Positions 45,519-53,706 of a stretch of DNA of 64,000 nt are shown here, piece by piece. Position 1 is the stretch's first letter. Every line of letters begins with the position of its first letter. This DNA is from CAWCDJ01 sp963836015. Lineage in GTDB: Bacteria; Acidobacteriota; Terriglobia; Bryobacterales; Bryobacteraceae. The DNA is taken from contig CAWIIF010000002.1 in the NCBI GenBank assembly GCA_963836015.1, positions 1 through 64,000 of the forward strand, written 5' to 3'. The notes under the pieces were generated by a model. The model ran no database searches and was not told where the DNA came from. It saw only the letters and a program-made list of their open reading frames with translations. Position numbers and translations under genes: made by a program.

Positions 45519-47321
45519 ATGGTATTCCTACAGGCCCTATTGATCGGCCTGACCGCGTTAATTCTCGCACCGGGATACTCTTTTTACTTCGATGTCACTC
45601 CCAAGTTGGTGATCTTGCTGGTGGGCACGGCCGTTTTGCTAGCCTGGTCCGCAGTCCGTTACCGCGCCGCTCCGCGATCGTTCTCAATGGTGATTCTTCT
45701 CACGCTGGTCTCGCTGGCCGTGTCATCGGCAGCCTCGGGCCATCCGGCGCTTTCTGTGTTTGGAACGATCTGGCGCAGGTACGGCGCGCTGCCGCAAGCG
45801 GTGCTGCTCCTGTTTGCCTGGATGGTATCGGCGCAGACTGCGGGACGGCCAGACCGCATTCGGACGATCTTACGAGGAATCGTGGTGAGCGGGGTTCTGG
45901 GCGCGGCGTATGGAATCTGCCAGTACGCGGGATGGGACCCGCTGCTAAGTCCAGCCCGGTATCACATAGGGGAAGGAATCTGGACCATCGTGCGTCCGCC
46001 CGGGACTATGGGGTATGTCAGTTACTTTGCGAACTGGCTGCTGATTACGGTATTCCTCAGCCTGACGTTGGCCAGCCTCGAGGAAAGCCGCTGGTGGCGG
46101 CGCTTCGCATACTTTGGCGCCGCTCTGTCGCTGACGGCCATGGCGCTCACGGGCACTCGGGCGGCCCTGGCCGGACTTGCGGCTGGAGCGGTCGTGGCTG
46201 TATACCTGCGCGGTGGTTTTCGAATGTCGCGCCGCGTCGTGGTGGTGGCAGCTTTTTTGGTGATCGCGGCGACCGTATTCTGGTTCAGTCCCGCGGGTTG
46301 GAACTTGCGCAGCCGGGCGCGATGGTTTGCAGAAGACCCGTGGGGCGGCGCCCGTCCGCTGCTTTGGCAGGACAGTCTGCGGATGGCTTTCCGCCATCCC
46401 ATCCTGGGTTTCGGGCCGGAGACCTTCCAGGGATCGTTTCCACAGTACGAATCGACGGCACTGGCGCGCGCCTATCCCGACTTCACGCACGAATCGCCTC
46501 ACAACATGTTCCTGGATTCGCTGATCGCCCAGGGCGTGCCAGGACTGGCGTGCCTGGCCCTCCTGTGCCTTCTCGGACTACGGCGCTCTAACCCGTGGCT
46601 GACGGCTGCGGTGGCGGCAGCTATTGTGTGCCAGCAGTTCACCGTATTCAATCTGCCGGCGGCATTGCTGTTCTACACCGCCATCGCGCTGGCGGCGGCG
46701 ATGACATGCCCGGAGTCCGTGCCGCGACGGATCGGGCTGCCTGGAATCGCCTTGATTGCGGCCGCTGTGTGCCTGGTCTGGCTAGCTGTGCGGTTCGGCG
46801 CCGCCGACCGGCAACTCGCGCTCACGCGGCAAGCCCTGGACGCACAGGAGTTATCGATTGCCTCGGAGCACTATGCCGCCTATCAACGCTTACAACCCGG
46901 TGAGACTTCGGCGGACCTTTGGTATTCCCGCGCGCTGCTGGACGCCGCGCGGCGGACGGCGAATCCGGCGGTGCGCGTTCGTGCGCTGATGCTGTCCGGA
47001 GCCGCGGCCCTCCGCTCCACCAAGACGGCGGAAGACCCGTTCAATGCCTGGTACAACCTGGCGATCCTGTGGGCCGGCCAGGACAACCTGGCGGCGACGG
47101 AGAACGCGCTGGATGCCGCGATCTCCGCCCACCGGCATTGGTTCAAGCCGCACTGGACACTCGCCCAGTTACTCCGCGCAGAATCTCGATATGACGAGGC
47201 GGAGCGTGAGGCAGCACTGGCGGTATATCTGGATGGTGACAAACATAGCGAAGTGTTACAAACGTTAAAAGTAATTCGCGCCCGGGATGTCAACCCTCCC
47301 ACATCCGGACTGCAAAAGTAA
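45519..47321 (+). CDS. O-antigen ligase-like protein with TPR-type tail
   Basis: 600 aa. About twelve membrane helices (1-430) with a Wzy_C loop (RPLLWQDSLRMAFRHPILGF, FGPETFQGSFPQYES, SPHNMFLDSLIAQGVPGLAC). A C-terminal soluble part (about 440-590) is helical and TPR-like (LAILWAGQDNLAATENALDA, WTLAQLLRAESRYDEAEREA). A second ligase-like protein next to a Wzz gene suggests one polymerises units and the other joins them to a lipid or protein; which is which cannot be told. Confidence 0.85.
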   Translation: MVFLQALLIGLTALILAPGYSFYFDVTPKLVILLVGTAVLLAWSAVRYRAAPRSFSMVILLTLVSLAVSSAASGHPALSVFGTIWRRYGALPQAVLLLFAWMVSAQTAGRPDRIRTILRGIVVSGVLGAAYGICQYAGWDPLLSPARYHIGEGIWTIVRPPGTMGYVSYFANWLLITVFLSLTLASLEESRWWRRFAYFGAALSLTAMALTGTRAALAGLAAGAVVAVYLRGGFRMSRRVVVVAAFLVIAATVFWFSPAGWNLRSRARWFAEDPWGGARPLLWQDSLRMAFRHPILGFGPETFQGSFPQYESTALARAYPDFTHESPHNMFLDSLIAQGVPGLACLALLCLLGLRRSNPWLTAAVAAAIVCQQFTVFNLPAALLFYTAIALAAAMTCPESVPRRIGLPGIALIAAAVCLVWLAVRFGAADRQLALTRQALDAQELSIASEHYAAYQRLQPGETSADLWYSRALLDAARRTANPAVRVRALMLSGAAALRSTKTAEDPFNAWYNLAILWAGQDNLAATENALDAAISAHRHWFKPHWTLAQLLRAESRYDEAEREAALAVYLDGDKHSEVLQTLKVIRARDVNPPTSGLQK

Positions 47322-47373
47322 ACTCTTGCGCGAAGGCTTGGGAGCGCGGCGGAGCCTGTCTTAGAATTAAGCT

Positions 47374-48174
47374 GTGCGGGCACTTATCTTGGCGTTTCTC
47401 CTTGCTTCGGCGCTGGCTTTCGCCCAGACACCCACAGTAACTTCCGGCGGTATCTGTAATGCCGCGAGTTGCGCCGCCAATCAAACGGTGGCTCCCGGCT
47501 CCCTGATCTCGATCTTCGGGAACAACCTGGCGTCCTCCCTCTCGCAGGCGGATTCGATTCCTCTCTCCACGAATATTGGCGGCGTCGGCGTGACGATCAA
47601 CGCTACGCCATCGCCTCTGCTATTTGTGAGCGGAGGGCAGATCAATGCCCAGTTGCCGTGGAACGTGAGCGGCGGGACGGCCACCGTCGTAGTCACTCGC
47701 GATGGCGCCGCATCGACGCCGGTGAGTTTCCCAGTCGGTTCGGTCAATCCCGGGATCTTTACGCTTTCAGGCGACGGTACGGGCCAGGCCATCGCTTATG
47801 GAAATGCGGACGCCGCGTTCGCCGCTCCCGCCGGCACGGTTCCCCTTCCGTTTACCGCGCATCCGGCTAAGATCGGCGACCCGACCAGCCTGGTGATCCT
47901 GGCCACGGGATTGGGCGCGGTCGACCCGCCCGTGGACAGCGGAGGCATCCCGCCGAGCGGCACACTCAGCAAGACGGTCGCTACGCCAACCGTGCGTGTG
48001 GGGGGCGTGCAGGCCCAAGTGGTTTTCTCGGGCCTGGCGCCGGGATTTGTCGGTGTCAATCAGATCAATATCGTGCTTGCCCCCGGAACTCCTGTCGGGA
48101 ACGCAGTCCCATTGCAGATCGAGATGGGTGGAATCACCACCAGCGACAAGGTAACCATCGCCGTCAGCCAGTGA
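47374..48174 (+). CDS. Secreted TIGR03437-type domain protein
   Basis: 266 aa from GTG 47374: signal peptide (LILAFLLASALAFAQ) then two beta-rich modules of the Solibacter C-terminal domain TIGR03437: VAPGSLISIFGNNLASSL, LLFVSGGQINAQLPWNV, GDPTSLVILATGLGAVDPPV, VNQINIVLAPGTPVGNAVPL. The domain usually ends large secreted proteins; here it is the entire protein. Function unknown, presumably extracellular binding. Confidence 0.9.
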   Translation: MRALILAFLLASALAFAQTPTVTSGGICNAASCAANQTVAPGSLISIFGNNLASSLSQADSIPLSTNIGGVGVTINATPSPLLFVSGGQINAQLPWNVSGGTATVVVTRDGAASTPVSFPVGSVNPGIFTLSGDGTGQAIAYGNADAAFAAPAGTVPLPFTAHPAKIGDPTSLVILATGLGAVDPPVDSGGIPPSGTLSKTVATPTVRVGGVQAQVVFSGLAPGFVGVNQINIVLAPGTPVGNAVPLQIEMGGITTSDKVTIAVSQ

Positions 48175-48176
48175 AC

Positions 48177-48214
48177 TTGCGCAAATTCGAGAAATCGAAT
48201 ATTCTAATGTAGTG
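48177..48214 (+). promoter_or_regulatory. Promoter/operator for a leaderless ArsR-Ehr transcript
   Basis: TTGCGC (48177-48182), 17-bp spacer, TATTCT (48200-48205). The spacer contains the perfect inverted repeat ATTCGA-GAAA-TCGAAT (48185-48200), a typical ArsR-like operator. The start codon GTG is at 48212-48214, six bases after the -10 box, so transcription would begin at or next to the start codon. No Shine-Dalgarno sequence is present. Confidence 0.5.
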
Positions 48215-48547
48215 CCCAACCAGTTGAGGGCCTACAAGGCGAGTGTCTTTCAGGCCCTGGCCCATCCGACGCGGATCGCCATCATCGAAATTCTGCGGGA
48301 TGGCGAGGTCTCCGCCGGCGCACTGCTCGAGCAGCTCGACGTGGAGCAGGCCAACCTTTCGCAACACCTGACGGTCCTGCGGAACAAGCAGATCGTGGTG
48401 AACCGCAAGGAAGGCAATCAAGTCTTCTATTCGCTTCGCAACCCCGTCTTGGGGAAAGTCCTCGACCTGATGCGCCGGTACTGCCAGGCGGACCTGAACG
48501 ACACGATCCAGATGCTGGACGAAGTGAACCGCGAGGGACACCATTAG
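48212..48547 (+). CDS. ArsR-family transcription regulator
   Basis: 111 aa winged helix-turn-helix: FQALAHPTRIAIIEILRDGE, LLEQLDVEQANLSQHLTVLR, KEGNQVFYSLRNPVLGKVLD. The CxC metal-sensing motif in helix 3 is absent; a lone Cys is near residue 91 (RRYCQAD), so sensing may be redox or ligand based. The stop overlaps the next start (48547), so it is co-translated with the membrane complex and probably represses the operon from the operator at 48185-48200. Confidence 0.88.
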   Translation: MPNQLRAYKASVFQALAHPTRIAIIEILRDGEVSAGALLEQLDVEQANLSQHLTVLRNKQIVVNRKEGNQVFYSLRNPVLGKVLDLMRRYCQADLNDTIQMLDEVNREGHH

Positions 48548-50583
48548 TGTCCGGTACGGGCATCTTCTTCACTTCTGGCCTGATTCTGTACCTGGCCGGC
48601 GCTGCGTCGTCGGTCGTAAACTGGAGACGCCCGGGCTCTGCGCGGTTGGCCGCGCTGTCTTTGGCCCTCCTGGGCAGCGCCTTCGAGGCCGTGGCTTCCT
48701 GCCTGGCGCTCTCCGGGGCCGCCATCTTCACGTGGAACGTGCCGATGGCGGTTCCGGCCTTTTCCTGGGCAGTGCGTCTCGACCCGCTCTCGGCCTGGTT
48801 CAACCTCGCGCTCGCAGTCCTCGCCTTCGCGGTGACTCTCTATTCGTATGGCTATCTGCGGCCGCTCGAACGCACGCGCCATCTGGGCGCGCTCGGCTTC
48901 TTCTATAACGTCCTGCTCCTGAGCCTGACGCTGGTGTTCACGGCGTCGAACGTCTTCTTCTTCCTGGTGGCCTGGGAAGTGATGACGATTGCGGCGTTCT
49001 GCCTGATCGCGTTCGAGCACCAGGATCCCGAGACCAGCCGCTCGGCGATGGTCTTTCTGATCATGTCGCACGCGGGGTCCGGATTGCTGCTGGCGGGATT
49101 CCTCCTACTGGCCGCATTCGGCGGCACCCAGGACTTTGCGAGCTTTCACCTGCTGGCATCGCGGCTTCCTCCGTTCGAGCAGGGCGCGGTGTTTCTACTG
49201 TTCTTCCTCGGCTTCGGCGTGAAGGCCGGGATCGTGCCGCTCCATATCTGGCTGCCGGACGCCCATCCCGTGGCGCCCAGCAATATCTCGGCGATTATGT
49301 CCGGGATCGTGATCAAGACCGGAATCTACGGGATGGCGCGGGTCTTCTTCGATTTCTTCGGACCTCCGCCGCTGTGGGCCGGGGCGGTGGTCCTGGCGGT
49401 AGGGGTAGTGACGGCGCTGGTCGGCGTTTTGTACGCGCTGCAGGAGCACGATCTCAAGCGGCTGCTGGCGTATCACAGCGTCGAGAACATCGGCATCATC
49501 ATTATGGGGTTCGGCGCCGCGCTGATGTTCCGTACATTCAATCACCCTGCGCTGGCGGCCATCGCGATCATCGGGGCGCTCTACCACACGTTCAACCATG
49601 CCACGTTCAAAGGCCTGTTGTTTCTTGCCGCGGGGTCCGTGGTGCATTCCACGCATACGCGCAATATGGAGGAGATGGGCGGCCTGATCCGGCGTATGCC
49701 GGCCACCGCGTTCTTCTTCCTGATCGGCGCCGTGGCCATTTCCGGCCTTCCCCCGCTGAACGGCTTTGTGAGTGAGTGGCTCACGTACCAGGCGCTCCTG
49801 GCGGGCTTCGGAACTACCGAGAGTCTCACGCGGCTGATGTTCCCGATCGCCGGCTCCCTGCTGGCGTTGACAGCGGCGCTCGCGGCGGCGTGTTTCGTGA
49901 AGGCGTTCGGCATTCCGTTTCTGGCGCTTCCTCGCAGCGAGGCGGCCGCGTCCGCGCAGGAGTCCGCGGTTTCGATGCGGATCGGCATGGGCATTCTGGC
50001 GGCGGCCTGCTTCGTTCTCGGACTCGGGGCAAGCTGGATCCTACCCGTCTTCGACCCGATCACGCAGCAAACCGTGGGGATGCAGGTCAGCTCGACATTG
50101 GCTGCCGGAGGGATCGCCGTGCAGGCCGGCACTGCCCGCAGCGGCTCTATGTCCACCGCGGGGATTGCGCTGGTGCTCCTGGCGATCGGCGGGACCGCGG
50201 CATTCCTGATCAACCGGCGCCTGCGCAGCGCGCGCACGACTACCGGGCCTGCCTGGGATTGCGGCCTTCCGGGCCTGACCGCCGAAAACGAATACACGGC
50301 CACCGCGTTTTCCAAGCCGCTGCGCCTGATCTTTGCGGCCTTCTACCGGCCGCGCCGCCAGATCAATCCGGAATACGACGTTTCGCCCTATTACCCCAGC
50401 GCGATCCGCTTCGAGAGCGAGATTCAGCCTACCTTCGAGAAGCATATCTACGGGCCATTGAAGGAGTGGATCTTCGGCCGCGCCCGGCAGATGCGCGCGA
50501 TCCAGGCGGGGAGCATCCACGCCTACCTCGCGTACATCTTCGTGACGCTGATTGTTCTGCTGCTGTTCGGGGTGCGTCAGTGA
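48547..50583 (+). CDS. HyfB/NuoL-like proton-channel subunit of an Ehr-type complex
   Basis: 678 aa, about 14-16 membrane helices, of the antiporter-like family (NuoL/MrpA, HyfB): FLVAWEVMTIAAFCLIAFEH, HPVAPSNISAIMSGIVIKTG, LKRLLAYHSVENIGIIIMGF, LYHTFNHATFKGLLFLAAGS. Such subunits move H+ or Na+ across the membrane when coupled to electron transfer. Starts with GTG overlapping the ArsR stop and overlaps the next gene by one base. First of six complex genes. Confidence 0.9.
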   Translation: MSGTGIFFTSGLILYLAGAASSVVNWRRPGSARLAALSLALLGSAFEAVASCLALSGAAIFTWNVPMAVPAFSWAVRLDPLSAWFNLALAVLAFAVTLYSYGYLRPLERTRHLGALGFFYNVLLLSLTLVFTASNVFFFLVAWEVMTIAAFCLIAFEHQDPETSRSAMVFLIMSHAGSGLLLAGFLLLAAFGGTQDFASFHLLASRLPPFEQGAVFLLFFLGFGVKAGIVPLHIWLPDAHPVAPSNISAIMSGIVIKTGIYGMARVFFDFFGPPPLWAGAVVLAVGVVTALVGVLYALQEHDLKRLLAYHSVENIGIIIMGFGAALMFRTFNHPALAAIAIIGALYHTFNHATFKGLLFLAAGSVVHSTHTRNMEEMGGLIRRMPATAFFFLIGAVAISGLPPLNGFVSEWLTYQALLAGFGTTESLTRLMFPIAGSLLALTAALAAACFVKAFGIPFLALPRSEAAASAQESAVSMRIGMGILAAACFVLGLGASWILPVFDPITQQTVGMQVSSTLAAGGIAVQAGTARSGSMSTAGIALVLLAIGGTAAFLINRRLRSARTTTGPAWDCGLPGLTAENEYTATAFSKPLRLIFAAFYRPRRQINPEYDVSPYYPSAIRFESEIQPTFEKHIYGPLKEWIFGRARQMRAIQAGSIHAYLAYIFVTLIVLLLFGVRQ

Positions 50584-51521
50584 TGGCGGCGCTTGGTTAT
50601 GGACTGCTGCAGTTGCTGCTTCTGCTGGCGCTCGCGCCACTGATCAGCGGGTTCATCCGCACCTTGAAGGCGCGCCTTCAGATCCGTCGCGGCCCGGGAA
50701 TCCTGCAGCCCTACCGGGAACTCCACAAGCTATTCCACAAGGGCATGGTGATGCCGGAAACCGCGTCCTGGATTTTCAGCGCGACGCCCTACGTGGTGTT
50801 CGCCACTACAGCAGCCGCGGGCCTGATGGTGCCGATGCTTTCCGCGCGAGCCCCGCTGGGCCTTTTCGGCGGGGTGCTGGCAGTGGTCTATCTGCTCGGC
50901 TTGGGGCGCTTCTTCGTGGCACTCGGCGGTCTCGATACGGGCAGCTCGTTCGGCGGGCTGGGCAGCAGCCGGGAGATGACCATCGCGGCCCTGGCCGAGC
51001 CGGCCATGATGCTGGCGGTCTTTACGGTGGCGATCGGGGCCAACTCTACCAGCCTCTCCGAGGTGGCGCGAATCGCCATCGGCAATGCCTGGCAATTTCT
51101 GGCTCCCGCCCAGATGCTGGCCTGCGCCGCGATGTTCCTGGTTCTGATCGCCGAAACCGGCCGCATTCCGGTGGACAATCCCGCCACTCACCTGGAATTG
51201 ACCATGATTCACGAGGCCATGATCCTCGAATATTCCGGACCGTACCTAGGGTTGATCGAGTGGGGCGCGTCGGTCAAGCAGTTACTGCTCATGGCTCTGC
51301 TCATCAACTGCTTTCTACCCTACGGACTCCATCCAGAGTGGTCGTTGAGCGGTGTGTTGGTCAGCCTGGGGTTCCTTTTGCTGAAGTTACTGGTACTGGC
51401 TTGTTCGATCGTCCTGGTAGAGACCACCAATGCCAAGATGCGGCTTTTCCGTGTCCCCGAGTTGCTGGCTGTGGCATTCACCCTGGCGGCCCTGGCGTTG
51501 ATTTCCACGTTCCTGTTTTGA
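50583..51521 (+). CDS. HyfC/NuoH-like membrane anchor subunit
   Basis: 312 aa, eight membrane helices. Matches complex I subunit 1/HycD-HyfC: IRRGPGILQPYRELHKLFHK, GGLDTGSSFGGLGSSREMTI, ETGRIPVDNPATHLELTMIH, ILEYSGPYLGLIEW. It joins the hydrophilic large and small subunits to the channel subunits. ATG 50583 overlaps the stop of the previous gene; a long open upstream extension lies within that gene and is not used. Confidence 0.93.
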   Translation: MAALGYGLLQLLLLLALAPLISGFIRTLKARLQIRRGPGILQPYRELHKLFHKGMVMPETASWIFSATPYVVFATTAAAGLMVPMLSARAPLGLFGGVLAVVYLLGLGRFFVALGGLDTGSSFGGLGSSREMTIAALAEPAMMLAVFTVAIGANSTSLSEVARIAIGNAWQFLAPAQMLACAAMFLVLIAETGRIPVDNPATHLELTMIHEAMILEYSGPYLGLIEWGASVKQLLLMALLINCFLPYGLHPEWSLSGVLVSLGFLLLKLLVLACSIVLVETTNAKMRLFRVPELLAVAFTLAALALISTFLF

Positions 51522-51527
51522 GGCGCG

Positions 51528-52217
51528 ATGCATACTCTTCAAGATCCCCAATTCGGCGACAAGATCGTGACACTGATGGCGGCGCTGGTGCTGGTGCTGC
51601 AAATCGCCATGGTGGCGCAGCGGTGGATCGTCACCAATATCCGGATCTTCGCGCTGCAGTCCTTCTGCCTGGCCGCGATCGCGGGCACCATCGCCTATTT
51701 CAATCACGCTCCGCACATCTACGTGGCTGCCGTGCTGACGCTGCTGGTGAAAGCGATCCTGGTTCCCATTCTGCTGGAGCGGCTGGTGGCGCGCATCGAG
51801 ATCCGGCAGGAGATCGAGCCGTTTCTCAACGTGCCGCTCTCGGTGGTCATCTCCGGCGCCCTGACGCTGGTGGGGTATGTCCTCGCAGAATCGTTCTACC
51901 GTCCCGACGAAGGGCCCGTCGCCGCCTCCACGCTCGGGCATAACGCTCTGGCCGTGGCGATTTCGCTTTTCCTGATCGGCTTCTTCATGATGATCAACCG
52001 GCGCAAGGCGCTGACTCAGGTCCTGGCTTTGCTGTCTCTGGAGAACGGCCTGTTTCTGGCCGCGATCTCCCTTACTTACGGAATGCCGCTGATAGTCGAG
52101 CTGGGCGTATTGTTCGATGTCCTGGTAGCAGTCATGGTGCTCGGCATCCTGGCCTACCGGATTCGAGAGACATTCGAGTCGATGGATGTCAGCCGCCTGC
52201 GGAGGCTGCGCGGATGA
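51528..52217 (+). CDS. HyfE/NuoK-like membrane subunit
   Basis: 229 aa, six or seven helices. The C-terminal half carries the NuoK-like part (LALLSLENGLFLAAISLTYG, LVAVMVLGILAYRIRETFES). In hydrogenase-4 complexes this subunit (HyfE) forms part of the ion path. It overlaps the following gene by four bases (ATGA). Confidence 0.88.
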   Translation: MHTLQDPQFGDKIVTLMAALVLVLQIAMVAQRWIVTNIRIFALQSFCLAAIAGTIAYFNHAPHIYVAAVLTLLVKAILVPILLERLVARIEIRQEIEPFLNVPLSVVISGALTLVGYVLAESFYRPDEGPVAASTLGHNALAVAISLFLIGFFMMINRRKALTQVLALLSLENGLFLAAISLTYGMPLIVELGVLFDVLVAVMVLGILAYRIRETFESMDVSRLRRLRG

Positions 52218-53704
52218 TCCTTGCATTTCTACTCGGCGTCCCGCTGGCCGGGGGTGTGTTGTCGGCGCTTGCCCGGAAGCGCGGAGAGATGGAAGCGATC
52301 AACCTGGCCGCGTTCGGACTGACCTTTCTTCTTTCCGTCGCGGTGGCGGCCGGGGTCCTTCGTTCCGGGGCTATCTCGCTATGGGACGGATTTCTCTATG
52401 CCGATTCACTGAGCGCGCTGGTGATTCTGCTGAGCGCTTCGGTCGCCCTGGTGTGCGCGGTGTATGCCGTGGGGTATCTCCGCGAGGACGAGCGCAGCGG
52501 GGCGCTGGACGAGGAGAGCGGCAGCAGGGAGTCGCTGGCGAAGCTGCGCAAATACTACGCCCTCACGCCGCTGTTTGTGTTCTCGATGCTGCTGGTCACC
52601 GTGGCGAATAACCTGGGCGTCATGTGGGCGGCCATCGAGCTGACCACCCTGGCGTCGGTCTTCCTGATCACCTTCTACGGCAAGGTCACCTCCATCGAGG
52701 CTGCCTGGAAATACGCCATTATCGGCGGCGTCGGTCTTTCCATGGCGCTCTTCGGCACGATCGTCACGTACTACGCCGGCCACAAGCTGCCGGGGAGCGA
52801 GGGACTGTCCGGTTTGAACTGGTCGGTGCTGGTGGGCCAGGCGGCGCATCTGGACAGAACCAGCATGCGAATGGCGTTTGTCCTGGTGCTGCTCGGTTAC
52901 GGCACGAAGGCGGGCCTCGCGCCGATGCACACGTGGAAGCCGGACGCATACAGTGAAGCGCCGATTCCCTCGGCCGCGATCCTTTCGACGGCGCTATTGA
53001 ACTGCGCCGTATATGGGCTCGTCCGTTTCTATGCGCTGGCCAAGGGATGCCTCGGCGCCGAATACCCCGGCAACCTGCTACTGCTGCTCGGAATCTTTTC
53101 GATGGGGATTTCGGTGCCGTTTGTGCTGGTCCAGAAGAACTTCCGGCGTCTCCTGGCGTATTCCACGATCGACCAGGCCGGCATTATGATCACGGCCCTC
53201 GGCATCGGCGGCAAGATCGCCGCCCTGGCCCTGATGCTGCACATGACGTTTCACACCATCGCCAAATCCCTGCTGTTCCTGTGCGCCGGGAATATCTATC
53301 AGCGGTTTCGCACGGATCTGTTCGCCCGGATCAAGGGAGGGGTTATCGGAGTGATGCCTCTGACCGGCATTGCCTTCTTTATGGGAGTGCTGGCGATCGT
53401 GGGGATGCCGCCGTTCAGCCTGTTTCAGAGCGAATTCCTGATGGTCGGCGCGGCCTTTGCGGGCGGCCACTCTGTGCCGGGCCTGCTCTTCATCCTGTGC
53501 GCCACCGGAGTCTTCGCGGGAATGGCGCTGCACGTCAACCGGTTGGTGCTGGGACCGGCCGGGGAGGCGCGCACCGCCTGGTACCCGTGGCGGGATTCGG
53601 CGGTCCTCGCGGTGGCCGTCGTGCTGGTCGTGATCGCCTTCTGGCTGCCTGGGCCGCTGCTCGAACTGATCCGCGGCGCCGGCCGCATCGCGGGGGGAGA
53701 GTAG
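52214..53704 (+). CDS. HyfF/NuoM-like proton-channel subunit
   Basis: 496 aa, about 14 helices, second antiporter-like subunit: NLGVMWAAIELTTLASVFLI, YGTKAGLAPMHTWKPDAYSE, NFRRLLAYSTIDQAGIMITA, MTFHTIAKSLLFLCAGNIYQ. The lysine and glutamate residues used for proton transfer in this family (K in GTKAG; E in AIELTT) are kept. HyfD, a third channel subunit of hydrogenase-4, is not present in this operon. Confidence 0.92.
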   Translation: MILAFLLGVPLAGGVLSALARKRGEMEAINLAAFGLTFLLSVAVAAGVLRSGAISLWDGFLYADSLSALVILLSASVALVCAVYAVGYLREDERSGALDEESGSRESLAKLRKYYALTPLFVFSMLLVTVANNLGVMWAAIELTTLASVFLITFYGKVTSIEAAWKYAIIGGVGLSMALFGTIVTYYAGHKLPGSEGLSGLNWSVLVGQAAHLDRTSMRMAFVLVLLGYGTKAGLAPMHTWKPDAYSEAPIPSAAILSTALLNCAVYGLVRFYALAKGCLGAEYPGNLLLLLGIFSMGISVPFVLVQKNFRRLLAYSTIDQAGIMITALGIGGKIAALALMLHMTFHTIAKSLLFLCAGNIYQRFRTDLFARIKGGVIGVMPLTGIAFFMGVLAIVGMPPFSLFQSEFLMVGAAFAGGHSVPGLLFILCATGVFAGMALHVNRLVLGPAGEARTAWYPWRDSAVLAVAVVLVVIAFWLPGPLLELIRGAGRIAGGE

Positions 53705-53706
53705 GC

